DNA of 64,000 nucleotides from Mariannaea sp. PMI_226 (Eukaryota; Ascomycota; Sordariomycetes; Hypocreales; Nectriaceae), in assembly GCA_024336345.1 (NCBI GenBank), contig JANFOG010000006.1, positions 2,046,001 through 2,110,000 on the forward strand, written 5' to 3'. Under the pieces are notes generated by a model. It was not told the origin of the DNA, ran no database searches, and was given only the letters and a program-made list of their open reading frames with translations. The translations under genes and the position numbers were made by a program. Position 1 is the first letter of the stretch. The number at the start of each line of letters is the position of its first letter. Of this stretch, positions 34,246 through 47,301 are shown in pieces.

Positions 34246-36237
34246 ATGGCCACCGAGGTTGAACACTCTGTGGCTTTGGCTGCCTCTGGCCCAGTTGGCC
34301 CAACACCGTCGGTCACAACTCCCAACTCAACGTCGGGTTCTGTCTGCACCCCAACCCCCGCCTCCGCTGGTTCGATCAAGAACCTGTCTCCTACTTCCAC
34401 ATCTGCCAACGGACAGTCGAACTCGAGACGGCCTCCTCGTAAAAGCACCCTCACCCAGCAGCAGAAGAACCAGAAGCGACAGCGGGCCACTCAGGATCAG
34501 TTGGCGACGCTGGAACTGGAGTTCAACAAGAACCCTACCCCTACTGCTACGGTTCGCGAGAGGATAGCTGAGGAGATCAACATGACCGAGCGGTCAGTCC
34601 AGATCTGGTTCCAGAATCGGTATGAACTAAGCCCTGCCTGGCCCATGACGCGTCAATAGACTGACCCTATTTTATGATAGACGTGCCAAGATCAAGCTGT
34701 TGGCCAAGAAGAGTATCGAGACGGGCGAGGATATCGATTCTATTCCAGAGTCGATGCGAGCTTATCTTGCTATGCAGGCCATGGAATCTGGCAAGGGCTT
34801 TGGTGGGAGCTATCTTGGCCGTACCGGCCTCGTGCCCTTTAGCCACGGCAACATGCTCATGGGCGGTGACCAGGGTGGTCAAGGCAAAGTTTGTGAGTAG
34901 AAATCTCGTCAAGAACCAGCCTCCATTACACCGTGGGATGCATGATTAACATGAGTTTTCTAGTGATCCACCATCTCACTTGCCGTTCTCTCAGCATCGG
35001 AAAGTGGACTCGAGTCGGACAGAACACGATGGACCTCATCATCTTCTATTCACCTGACAAGTGTACCATGACGTACTATATCAACAATGAGCAGGCAGGA
35101 TACAAGATCGAATATCCATTTTCTCACATCAAAAACATCTTCCTGGAGAATAACGAGGGAGATCCCACAAAGCTTGGTGGTATTGTCATTGAACTGAACC
35201 GCCCTCCAAACTTCTTCATGGACTCATCACCCACGACCAACGGTTTCTTTCAGTGCGGCGACTTCACTGAAGATCTCCAGGCGACTCAGTGCCTCGTACA
35301 TCATCTTGGTGGTAACCCCAAGGTCCTTAGTGGGCAACTTGCCAAGTTGGTTTCACTTGAATCCTTCATGAATCGACATAGCCACCATCCTTTCGCCGAC
35401 CCTCACGCCCTTTCCGTTTCTGCCCCTGTCTCGCCAACTGCGCGTCCTTCTTCTCAGCCCAACTTTCAACCTCACCCCGGTATGTTCCAGGAGCAGCAAT
35501 GGGGAATGAGCCAGATGCACTCGGGTATGCGTCCTGGTCCTGGACACAAACGTCAGCGAAGTCGATCCGTCCCGGGTCCTGTTGATTTCGCCATGTTCCA
35601 GAACCAGCCGATGCCCTCCTTCTTCATCCAGCCCCCTGGTGAGATGGCACCTCCTCAGCACAACCCCAACATCTACGCTCCTATCCCTCAGCCTCCTGGT
35701 GGCATGGGTCCAAACTTGCGAATTGATACCCAGGCTGGTTTTGGCTTGGATATGCGTCAATATCCCATGTCTGCCACAACGGCATCTCCTGCTGAGTTCC
35801 CGCCGAGCCCTGGTTTCTTTCCTCAACCACATGAGGCTAATACCATGCCACCTTCGAGCTACAATACGCCATATAGCAACGGCTTCCTCTCACCTATGGG
35901 CAACCCCGATGCTGGTATCCCTAACTCAGTATCGCCTTTGCCATTTACCAACCCTGGTGAGCCGTCTATCGTGGAGCAATCTCCTCCTATGGGCATGATG
36001 GGTCGACCCGGTTCTGCCGACATGTACCCTATCAACGATGGTTCTTGTGCCGTATCTGAGGATGGTGCCAGCCTCAATGAAATGTACTCCAAGCACACCA
36101 TCAACCTGCCTATGCACACTGCTTCACCTGGCTTTGCCCACCCTCAGCAGACTGAGCTTGACATGGACCAACTCGTTCAGTTTGATGCCGTTGACCCTGC
36201 GAGCCTGTCTCCGGAGACGATGCCACCCATGCCTTAG
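34246..36237 (+). CDS. Homeodomain transcription factor (fungal Phx1/PAH1-like)
   Basis: Three exons (34246-34619, 34681-34892, 34964-36237; introns 61 and 71 bases) encode 619 residues. A Ser/Thr/Pro-rich N-terminus leads into a homeodomain at about 74-134 with [17 protein letters not shown] in helix 1 and recognition helix [14 protein letters not shown] at 117-130. The first intron splits the Arg codon of WFQNRR. From about residue 200 a second conserved-looking region begins ([15 protein letters not shown], then [25 protein letters not shown]), about 110 residues and predicted beta-rich, found next to the homeodomain in related ascomycete proteins. The C-terminal half is Pro/Met/Gln-rich, typical of activation regions. 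It is nuclear and DNA-binding by class; its targets are unknown. It has an unusually long ATG-free leader. Confidence 0.9.
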
Positions 36238-37731
36238 GAACCAAATGATTCACTGCCGGGCGATTCACCCAAGCCCTAGGCACTGAACATCAATGAGGTA
36301 TGGTTGGCGCGTGAATTTGAAATGTCGAAGACATCATAATGGGGCGTTTGACGGCAACTTATACCACCTGGGAACCATCTTTTTATTTTCGCATTTACTC
36401 ATCTCTCTTCTTTGTCCCTTTGGGCGGGCTTTTCTTTATCTATGACCTCTCACACCATGTTGCTTCATCACCGGAAACGGAAGATGGAGTTCGACTTGAT
36501 CCCTCTCCCCCATCCACGGCCATGATGACTTTGCATGACGATACCTTTCTTCGATATCGGTCATGTTTGTCGGGTACAGCACAGCGATCGTATATTTTTT
36601 TTTATCCATTTACGCGCCGAAATACTTCGCTTGGAATTTATTGTCGCCATCTCTTTTCTTTCCAGTGGTCGTTTGTTTCTTTTGCTTTTGTCGACTGAGC
36701 ATTTTCTGTTTGCCGCTTGGCGCTTCCACTTACCCCTGAGCGTGTTCGACCACTACACGCCTCGGAGGGAACCTAATTATACGGATACATTTGCTGAAAA
36801 GAAAAAACGGGGACTATGTGTTTTAATTCTGTTTACTACTTTGTTCTGCACGCGATGTCTGAAATTGGGGATAAAGCCCAGGAGGCTTGGCTAGAATCCC
36901 TAAGATTTTTTTTTCTTCTTTCATGGGGTAAATTCCTTCTGTATTCGGGAATATCATGGCGCCTCTTGGTGTCAACGGCCCTCATCTTGAGGGAACTTTG
37001 CGGCCGAACCATCGGGTTTGATATCCAGCCAAATGGATCTCGCAAGGAAGCTTTTGTGCTGGTTCGTTGATTGGAACTTGTCGTCATTTAGCTTATGCGA
37101 TGACGTTCCATTGATCATGGATATGGATAATATGTAGCTTCTTGCTGTAATTACAACAACCCACGGGTCTGCTCTACAATAAAACTGTACAAATGCCTTT
37201 CCCTCTAACCTCTTGCTCTGTGATATAGTATTAAACCCGATTTTGCTTGAGGCTCGGGGAACCACGTCTAAGGTAGTCAGGCTAGAGTGAAAGGGCCAGT
37301 ATTAAGGCTGTTGGCAAAGAAGTGATGTATTTAAGCCGCATCATTTGCACGTCGCTTGACACCCTTTGCAACAGGGTCAAGTCTTCTAGAAACTCTCTCG
37401 TATGGAGCACCACCAAGTTTGGTTACAGAAGGGAGCTACGGAAGAGACGAAACCAATCATTATCCAAGTAAAATGCAATTATTTTTGTTTAAAAAAAAGG
37501 AGTATCTCTATTTTTTTTTTCTTCGTCTCCGGGTCTGGGTCTTGCCCACTTTGTTCTACCAGCCTGATTCGGGGGAGGGAAACAAGCAAATAAATATAAA
37601 AGAAAAACTTTCATCAGCACACAACATCCCTCCCCTGAAGATTCGTGACTGATGGGATGAAGTTGTCATGATATGACAGCTTCTACCTTTTCCTCATCTA
37701 CACATATTTGAAGCCTGTGATGTTCCTTCTC
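36238..37731. other. Convergent intergenic region homeodomain gene/ABC transporter
   Basis: 1.5 kb of 3'-flanking DNA for two converging genes, with T-rich runs (36595-36604, 36906-36917, 37511-37520) and an AATAAATATAAAAG element near 37588. No coding sequence was recognised. Confidence 0.5.
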
Positions 37732-40700
37732 CTATGCGTCTACATCCACCAGCTTGTCCGAATCCCACTTCTTCTTGGCCGCCTTGAGCAGCACATCCAG
37801 CTCCCCGCTGGTTTCACACATATTGCGGAATGTTCCGTCCGTCTTGCTAATGAGCTCCCACGGGTGAGCATATTCGACAACCTGGCCCTTGTCTAGCACC
37901 AGAACCTTGTCGTAGTCCACAATCGTCTGCAGTCGGTGGGCAATCGTGATGACGGTACCTGTGAGCTCCCGGATCGTTTCTTGGATCTTGGAGTCGGTGG
38001 CATAGTCGATCGAAGCGGTAGCCTCGTCCATCACCAGCACTGTTGGTGACTTGAGCATGGCTCGGGCCAAGCACAGCAGTTGTCGCTGTCCTTGGGACAG
38101 GTTTGATCCAGATTCCGTGACGGGTGAGCTAAGATCAAGGAAGACATTCTTGTTCGTCGCCAAGGCTGTACCACCAGGTGAGCCTGGAGTTACTGGCGTT
38201 TCTGGGGCAGTTGATGGCTCATCATGGCCAATTAGCTGCACACGTCGCAGTGCCGCGAATATTTGCTCATCCGAGTACATATCGAATGGATCCAGATTGC
38301 TTCGGATAGTTCCATGGAACAGCGTAGGATCTTGTGGCACGATCGTGATGTTCTCTCGCAGATCCTGAAGGCCAATGCTGCTAATATCCAAATCGTCAAT
38401 TCGAATGCTGCCCTTGTCGGCTTCCAAGGCTCGGAAGATGGCCAACGCCAATGAACTCTTTCCGGCTCCTGTTCGTCCCACGATGCCAACCTTTTCTCGA
38501 GGAGAAATCTTGATGGAGATGTCTCGAAGGACAGGGTCCAGCTCAGCACGGTAGCTGGTAGTGTAGTTGACAAATTCAACAGCACCGTTTCCAGGCCAGT
38601 TCTTAGGAGGTCGGTTAGATTCGATGATTGCATCGGCCTCCTGCTCGACATCCAAGTACTCCTTGATACGCTCCATCGAGTTCATGTTCTGCTCGTTGAT
38701 GGCATACAATCGCACGAGCCACAGAACGCTCTCCGTGAAGCCCAATGCGTAGCTCAGAGAGACACCTGCCGCACCGGCATCAATCTTGCCCATGGAGAGG
38801 ATGATAAACACTCCGGCAAAGAAGGCAACCATGTCACCAAGCAAGTCGGCTCTGAGCGCGAGCCATCTGTTACAGGCCCACAGGTAGATAAAGGGTCGGC
38901 TCTGCGTGTTGATCTTCTCGAGGTTATCCCGGATGAAACGTCGCTCGCATCCATAAGCACGGATTGTTGTCATGCCACTGAGGGTTTCACCAAACTGTTG
39001 GAAGAGGGGACTGCGCTGAACAGATTCTAGTCGCTTCAGGTCGCGGGATGCTCGCAGATAGAACGCGGCAACGAGGTAGAAAAGAATGCCGATGAAGAAG
39101 GCCGCAATGAGGAATTTGGGCGTAATCATGGCGATCAGACCAATCGTTACAACAAGCGAAAGGGCGCAACTAATCACACCAATGGCAACAGGAGCAATCT
39201 CTTGGTCGACGGCTTCCAAGTCCTTGCTAAATCGGTTCATCAGCTGCCCAAGGGGCGTAACATCAAAGAACTTGAATTTGGCTCGGGTCACGGAAGAAAT
39301 CAGATTGTCGTGAATGCGCTTTGAGGCCGAGATCGAGCCCAAGAACAGCCAGAGATCACGAATGAGAGCAGCCAGTGCACCCGCGGCACCGATACCAGCA
39401 AGAACAAGCAGGTAGTACATTACGTTGACCTCAGGGCCCTTGTTCTCCAAGAGAGTCTGTCCATTGACGTCGTGAGTGGACTGCTGAGTTTCAACATTTG
39501 CAAGTCTAGCAATATTGGCAAATCCAGTGGTCGTGTACGTGGAAGTAGAGTAGCTGTGGCCGCGATTATTCCAAGCAAGCAGTGGCTGGTCATCAACATA
39601 CTGGTTGGCCCATTCTCGAACCCAGAAGTTAGTGGCAACAGCCGAAAGCTGCTGCAGAGAGAAAACAATGAAGGCAACAGCCCAGAACCACCACGGACCC
39701 ATAGCCAGGAGATAGTGCTTCATGACGGGCCACTTCACGGAGCCAGTAACTCTGCTTTCTTCCATGGCGTCCAGCTTTCGCTTCTTCTTGATGTTGTCGT
39801 TCTTTGTGCTATCGATACCGTCAAGAGCATCGCCCTGGCCGTTGACCATCGTGTCCCCGTCGCCAACGCTTGATGGGACGCGAGATGGGAGTTGAGAGTG
39901 GCTAGTTGAAGGAGGTCGGGACTTCTGAATTTCTTCGCCAAGCTTTCCGGAATCAATTACTTCTTGGGACGGACCCTGAATGTCAACTCGACCGTTGTCG
40001 AGAAGAACAACATAGTCGGACGAAGGAACACAGAGCTGAACGTTGTGGGTGACGAGGATGCAGGTGCGGTTTTGCATAAGGGGCCCCTTAATACAGTTGT
40101 TAAAGATCCATTGCGCGGTATGCGAATCGACTGCACTGAGACAATCATCAAGAAGCAGGTGGGCCGAGTCAGAGTAGAGAGCTCGCGCGAGGGAGATTCG
40201 CTGCTTCTGACCACCAGAGAGTGTAATTCCCTTCTCGCCAACAAGAGTCTCGTCACCGTTATCGAGAATCTGCAAGTCTCGCTCAAGAGCGCATGCCACA
40301 ATGACATTCCTGTATCGTCGCTCATCAAATGGAGCGGCAAAGAGAATATTGTCTCGAATATTCGCATTAACAAGCCATGCTGCCTGCGCCACATACGCGA
40401 TTGTGTTGGCAAGGCCAGTCTCCGGATCGGGGCGAACATCTTCTCGGCTGCGTCCACCAGGGCAGTAAATGTTACCTTCCATCAAGGTCATTTCACCCAG
40501 AAGACCCATGAGCATCGAGGTCTTTCCAGAGCCAGTAGGTCCTGCAATGATGTTAAGTTTACCCAGCTTGAAATCCACATTGAGATCCATGAGCCGGAAT
40601 GCTCGCGATCCATCCTCAGCCACGGCATCCTTGCTGCCCCAGATGAGGGAGGCGTCTCTGAATCCAATTCGTCGAGTGCCGTTCTCGTCAATGTTTTCCA

Positions 40701-42793
40701 GACCCAGTTGCTCATACTTTTCAGTCTCGTCCTCCTGGAGGAATTCCTCGACACGATCGATTGAAACCTTGGTTTCCTGTACGTGGGCGAACATATCGCC
40801 GAACTGGTCCAGGGGTACACGCAGAAGCATGAAAAGAGAGATTGCGGTGAAGGCAACAGAGGGGAGAAGAGGCTTCTTCTCAACGTAGGTGTACACGAGG
40901 AACGAGAAAAAGGTAATGAGAACAGGAACCGAGTTCCAGATAGCCACAGCCAGAGCCCATACCATGAATCGAGATCGCAGAGCCTTGAGCTCAGCAATAC
41001 GCTTCTCATCGACAATGCGACCGAAACGCTGCTCCCAGGCAAAGTATTTGATGATGCGGATGTTCTGGAGCACCTCGTTCGTGACGTTGATTCGCTTGTC
41101 AGTAGCAGCAAGAATACGCTTCGACGTGGACGAGAAACCTCTGGCAAGTCCGTAGTTGATGGGCAACAGGAATATCATGACGATGATGCCGGGAATAGCG
41201 CTGAGGCCCATGACTTGCCAGAGAAGGACAACTGCGACAATAAGCTGCGTAGGGGCGGCAGCACACAGGAAATGCAGGTAAGCGGTAACCTCAGCAATTT
41301 TGAAACTGTCAACCGACATGAGGTTGATGATGGTACCCAAGTTAGCCTGTTCGTCTTCAGTCTCAGTGACAGCCTTGGCATTATCAGCACTACCGTTGGC
41401 AGTCTCGGCATCGGCGGGTGTGTTTTTCTTGTCGTCCTTCTTGAGACCAAACGCTCGCTTAATTTTGCCAATAGCGCCCTCCTTGCCATCCTCCTCTTTG
41501 TTGGCGGGTTTTGCATCAAGAAGCACCTTGTCCTTACCAGCAGCGGCCTTGCGGCGGAGAGCCTTTGCGTAGATGTCGCCAATGATGATGGCTCTCACCC
41601 GGATGCAAATGCGTCGGCCAATCCACAAAGCTGCGTTATCGCAGTACGATCTCACGAGATCCAGAACTGGAAGTCCAATAACGTAGAGCCAGAGAACGCT
41701 TGCAGGAGCCTCATCTGGTTTCTCAACAAATTCAAGGATTGCCTTTAAGAGCAGAGTGGGCGCAAATGTGAAGAACCCAGCCACAAAGGCCAAGAAACAT
41801 TGAGTAAGCAGCTTGCCCTTGAAGTACTTGAGCAGGTGCCAGGCTAACGAGCTTGTTCTCTTCAACTGACGATAGTCTGAAATAACGGCAGTCGCCTTAT
41901 CCTTGGGCAGAAGATTCCAAACATCCTCCATTTCCATTGGGCCCTTCCAGCCACGCCAAACAATGGCATCGACCCATCCAAAAATGGCGAGAGACAGGAC
42001 ACTCGCGAGGGGCTCTCGTGAGGGCTGGATACCGTCTTCCCATTCCAAGAGAACTGTCTTGTTGCCCTTCCTAGTGGTGATTGTCATACCGAAGAGCAGA
42101 GAGAGAAGAGAAAACTCGACAATGGTGAGCATTTGCGACAGCCTGGACGCGGGGTGGATAATGGCAGAGCGCAAGACGAAAAGCAACAGAACCCAGTTCA
42201 CGGCGTAAATTACGGCGGTATGGTTCCAGAGGTGAGGGATTCGCCATTTTGTGGTGCCGAAGAAGAGTCGCAATGTAGACAGAATTAGGACATAAACCCA
42301 GGTAACCAGACCGGCAATTGCTGCGGCATGGCCCCGTTCCGTGTAGACGCCATTGACAAGAGCGATCACATTGATGGCGACGAGGCCGCAGATGGCCACT
42401 TCTTCAAGGATTTGGGCGAAGCGCTGAGCCGGAGGCGAATCTGCCTGGATAATGGAGCCGCGAGTAGTCGTCTTAGCAAGGGCAAGGCGGCCGCCATTGA
42501 TTTCGAGAGCTTCGTCGTCGTCGTCGGATTGCTCGATCGGGTCCGGTGGTAGATCTGTGTGACTGTGGCGGCGGTCATCGGTCGACAGCTGGCTATACCT
42601 AGCATTGGACGCAGACCGAGATTTAACGGCTCGAGCAACGCTGAAAAAGGCAAGATGCGAGAATGAGAGAACAAGTGCAATTAGGGGGAAGAGAACCTTG
42701 AGGTAACTGTCGGGCACAAAGAGTCAGCAAACGACAATGCCTTCAACAATGGATGAAATACGAACTCTTGGAGGAAGCAGGAGGTGAAATCAT
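37732..42793 (-). CDS. ABCC (MRP-type) transporter, Ybt1-like
   Basis: A short first exon (42793-42762) and one long exon (42706-37732), intron 55 bases, give 1668 residues. The order is an N-terminal membrane bundle (about 12-230), membrane domain 1, NBD1, membrane domain 2, NBD2. NBD1 has Walker A GPTGSGKTS (about 733) and signature LSGGQKQR (about 842). NBD2 has GRTGAGKSS (about 1423), a changed signature LSQGQRQ (about 1547) and Walker B LVMDEATASID. A charged insert between membrane helices of domain 1 (KDKVLLDAKPANKEEDGKEG...) resembles yeast Ybt1/Vmr1 vacuolar pumps. The family exports or sequesters organic anions and glutathione conjugates; the substrate here is unknown. The start is the weak point: this ATG has poor context and upstream ATGs in other frames lie within 45 bases, so an upstream exon is possible. 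Confidence 0.92.
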
Positions 42794-42819
42794 CGACCCT
42801 CCATACTGGCCACTTGCAT
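42790..42819 (-). other. Nine-codon uORF overlapping the ABC transporter start
   Basis: On the minus strand an ATG at 42819 opens a frame of nine codons (MQVASMEGR) whose TGA overlaps the proposed main start in an ATGA arrangement (42793-42790). A second in-frame ATG in better context lies four codons before the stop. Confidence 0.5.
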
Positions 42820-45338
42820 TGCGCAAAGCTGCTCATTATTGCGAATGGTGATGGCGATCGCAGTGAGAGAGCTCGTCAATCTCTCCGCGCTTGGAGAGAA
42901 GACGGGGGAAGGGGACGGGGGAGAATCGATGATGGGTTGGTTGCGATTCGGAGATTTCTCGAGATCAAGTAGCGATTGGCGACGAGGACGAAAGAGAATA
43001 AAGAGTTTGTTCGGCGTGCTTTCGGAGTACTCGACAAGGATGGTACCGCCACGGCCGTGTGACGGAGGGGTTGGACCGGGGTTCTTTTGGGGGTGTGAAG
43101 GAGAGCGAATCCAGCTACCAGACCGTTGAAGCAAACAACCGTCAATGGAGCTGGGTAATATCGTGTAAACTGAAAGCTTGTGTGACTCAACGATTCGCCT
43201 CGTTGCTCAGAGTGACGTGAGTAATGAGTAGAATTGAGGCGCAATATCCTCAATAGTCGAGTCCTCAATTTCTGCAGTTGATCGGGCCTCCTCCGTTTTG
43301 CAGATGGTGGATTTGTTCTGCCGGGCTCGAGCAATGGAATTCCCGTAGTCGCGTACGGCCTACGGTCGTGTACAGGGACCGATAGACACCCGCGTTCCAC
43401 CAGTTTCCCAGCCGCGAGAAAGTGGTTCGCGGAGAGGAGTATTGGTGAGGGTGGTGGGAGGGGTTAAAGGGAAAAAGAAAAGAAGAAAAAGGATACTGGG
43501 AGAGAAAAAAGAATGCAGACGGAATCAAGATTCGAGGAAAGGAAAATAAGAAGCAGAGAAAAAGGCCAAAAAAAGATGGAGGGAACGTCGCTCAATGTGG
43601 AGCGTTGGATGGCGCTCGGCTCCATCCAAGGGTCAAGAACAAGAATGAGATGCGAGAACTAGCACCAGTATGGACTGGCCGAACAAGACAAGGGCTCCAA
43701 AGGGCTCCAAAGTCCGTGAACTCGGGAGTGGAGGGGAGGGGAGGGATGGTGAGGGATGGAAAGGGCGTTGCAGACCACAGTCAGACTTCCAAGGTTGCCA
43801 CTTCAAACAAGGTTATTACCGGTATGACATTCTTCATCATGAGTTCGATCGATCTCCTTTTAATAAAAAAAAAGAAGACAGTAACTATCCCCCAATCACC
43901 CATCGTTTTTTTTTTTTTTTGGATTTACCAAAGTACCTTAGGCATCTATCATGGTACTAGGTAACTACGAAATATCTCGAGAATTTCGCCATTCCATACC
44001 ATGTCTACAGATCAACTGGAAGGTAACATAGCCAAAGCTTGCCTTCCATGATTTAAACGGTTTTACTATCGCTACACTACTACGTACTACAGGCAGATGC
44101 AAAAGAGTGTGGGTGTGGCGGACTTTGTGGTGGGCGCCCCCTGTGGGAACCTTGCAGAAATTGCCAATTCGGACGGCGCTCTGGCGTTATTGAGTCAGAC
44201 TTGGCGCCAAAAGTGCGGATTACTTTGTCACTTACAGATTACGGGATGAATGTATGCACAGTACGTGCTGCAACTAGCTAGATAGCACTGCCTATCTATC
44301 TACCTACCTAAGGCCTAAGGTACCTAACCTTGCAAGCGTATGGCCGTTTTCTTGGGGTGCGTCTTTGGTTGCCCTGACCAAGGGAGCGTTGCGTACCTAT
44401 CCAAGAGAAAGTGGTTGGCTGCTAAAGTACCTGTGGTGCCGAACAGCCACCCGAGATGGTGGAGCCCCGGCCGAGCCTCTTCAGAAGTTCTACAGATTAC
44501 GGATTACAGATTACAACACACCCAATTGCACAGACTGTGTATGTACCTACATGACGGTCAGCTAAAAATTGACAAACCACGAGCTCACTAGCGGCTGAGG
44601 ATTGGGAGAGGAGGACTGGGAATGCATGATAAAGGTGTCTTACAATGTACAATGTCTCAAGCCCCATCTTCATGTCTCATTCTATGTCTCCCGGTAATCA
44701 CATATGCATACTGAAAGCCTCCTCCTTCTTATCAGATCTGCCTCCCTCATCAATCCCTTCAGTGGCCTCTGGGTAGGGAGGTATCAAAAGTACATAGTAC
44801 GGTAATCTGTACTATGTGCTCAGCTACGGGTACGGATTTCCTTCCCCCTCTCCGTACCTTAATTGGCGCCAGAATCGCCCCAGATATCAGTCTCCATTCT
44901 TCATGTTGGCCTCCATATTTAGTGTCCTCAGTGGAGTCCCATGGGTTGACAATTGGGCCCCGGGGGGGAATTATTCACTTAGTTCTCTGGTTTCCGCCAA
45001 AGGAGTCAAGGCATCCAGTTTGCAGTACGAATTGCTGCTGCCTTTATCAATATCCCGACTGAATGCCGTACTCTGTTATGAAAAAGTTCCTGTATATCGT
45101 CATCAGTCAATTGCAGGTTTTTTTTTCCTTGTCCTTTTATGTTGACTCACGGGTTTTTCGTATCGGCTTCGGCGGGGGCAGAGTGTAGGTACGTAATAAA
45201 CGAATAAAACGGTTTCACGCTTCACGCTTTCCTACCAGCATCTCAATCTGCCGGGGTATTGAACGCACGGAGCTCATGGCTCTGCACAGATTGCTATGTA
45301 CTATGGCCGTACAGTAGAGTTGGGGCTGCCATTGGCGA

Positions 45339-45356
45339 GGATGGATGGATGGATGG
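45339..45356. repeat. GGAT tetranucleotide repeat
   Basis: Four and a half GGAT units in intergenic DNA; a simple tandem repeat. Confidence 0.85.
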
Positions 45357-47283
45357 ACGGGTGGATGATGTGCGTGATCCCAGCGAAGAGCAAGTGGCCT
45401 GTGTTGCTGGGTAAACTACCCCCCCTGGTCGCCTCCCGCCCGTCCCCCTCACCAATACGGAGTACTGCATGCACCAATCCACCGCCATTGTTCCCAACCA
45501 CCAGTCGCGGGATAGTAGCCTCGTTGAGATTTGAGGTGCAGCGTGCATATGCATGTGTGGAGTCTCCGCCTACTAAGCTATACCAGGGAGGCTGTTCCAT
45601 CAAGCCAGACGATGGCACTCACCCGTCAGTTGGACGCCATGTCCTCCGTGGTCTATCTGCAACCCGAAAGCGCAGCGCAGCGTCAACCCTAGTTTTCTCA
45701 GCGCTGCGTGTTGCCTTTCCCTCTCCCCTTCACTTTGTTCCTATTTAAAAGGATGTTGGGGTGAATGTTCTTCTTCAATGACCCTGTTACACTGACACGT
45801 ATTGAGGGTAGCATCTGGGATGTGCACCGCTTTCTTTGTGTTCACTGAGTTCGATGACGTCTATCAAGGCAGGTCGGCGATTCACGGTCTTTGCTATGTA
45901 CCTCCCTCGCCACTTGTACAAGGGTGCGCAACTGTACACAACTCAAGCACATGGCTTGAAAGGTAAGGTTTAGTTGCTCATATGACTTTGTACTTCACCT
46001 CCAGGCTGGATATCAAGTCATTTCTGAAATCATGTTGAGTGCCAAAGCTGGTCGAACTGGCGTGACGACGAATGACACATTCAAACATGATGAGTTCCGA
46101 GAAATTGAATGTCCTTCCTAATTCTGGTCTAGCTAGGAGTCACATCCAGTACACAATACAGGACATGGCTTCTTTTGGCAGGTCTGCAACCATGTTCAGG
46201 TCATCTTTTTTCTATGACTACCTTGGTACTTGGCTGTAGCGTTGGCCTGTGCGCCTGTCAGATTGACGTGAATCTCCAGATTGCAAAGTAGGGGAAGCAT
46301 ATGCTCCTGGAATCATGTCCTCTTTTTTCGACTAGAAAAGTTATAATCTTTATCATGGTTACTTCGAGATGAGAATCCAGGATAAATCACGAAAGGGGTG
46401 TGCGTGGGATGGTGAGAGAAAGGAATGTACAAACCTCATTATGAGTCAGTTCAAATACCAGTTAGATGCCCAGCACTGTGGCCATGACGACCCCAGCCAC
46501 ACATCTGGACAGGATCTCGATAGACCGAGAGTTGCCCCATTTCCGATCCGCTGCTATTTTGGAGGGCGTCTTTCATGGGATGGGCAGTGACGGACCACAA
46601 GCATAGAATTTTATCCCCTCGTGTCTTCCTGTCATGCCCTTGGCCCTCTTTCATCTCTTACCCCGTCTCCCTCCTCTCAGAAATCTGGACTTCAGGGATG
46701 GTCACTTGTGCAGACTACCTTGATACATAACTCCAGAAGCTACACATGCGTTTCTGAGACAAGTTGTAGCACAAGCAAAAAAGAATCCTGAGAGCACAGC
46801 AGTCAACGTTATCTGTGACACAAACATGACAAGGAAAAAAAAGGAATCCCTTCGAAGGCACGACGCAAGTGGCGTATATACGATTGGAGGCTCAAGGAGC
46901 TATGAAATTTCTCCACGTGTAAGTAGAGTGATTACACAAGGAAATAAGAGTCTTTGGCACACAAACCTCCTCCTTGGTCAGAACATAGATGGCTACCAAC
47001 AATAGAAGCCTGCGAGTAGTCTGAATCGCTAATCATGCAAAACCGCGTCTGTCCCACTCGACGTTGCTACGTTTAAAAAACAGTAATTTGACTAATCACT
47101 CATAACCACAAAGAATAAACGCCTAAGCTATCCTTGCACCTGGCTCTTCTTGGCAAGTCAAAGCGCTGCGATCAAGAGCTCTGAATGGGGCCATGGTCGT
47201 GTGGCCGGCCCCCTACCGTTTGGCTTACTCTTCGTCAACCCGCTCTTGAAACTCGAACTGGCAACGTAAAATAGCTACCAACA

Positions 47284-47301
47284 TTTTTTTTTTTTTTTTT
47301 T
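47284..47301. repeat. Poly-T run of 18
   Basis: Uninterrupted T18 in intergenic DNA. No retroposed gene body or flanking target duplication was seen around it. Confidence 0.85.

Noticed and set aside
39964..40764. 266-residue plus-strand open frame
   Set aside because: Antisense shadow of NBD1 of the ABC transporter.
40783..41748. 321-residue plus-strand open frame
   Set aside because: It is antisense to the ABC transporter coding exon and has no domain of its own.
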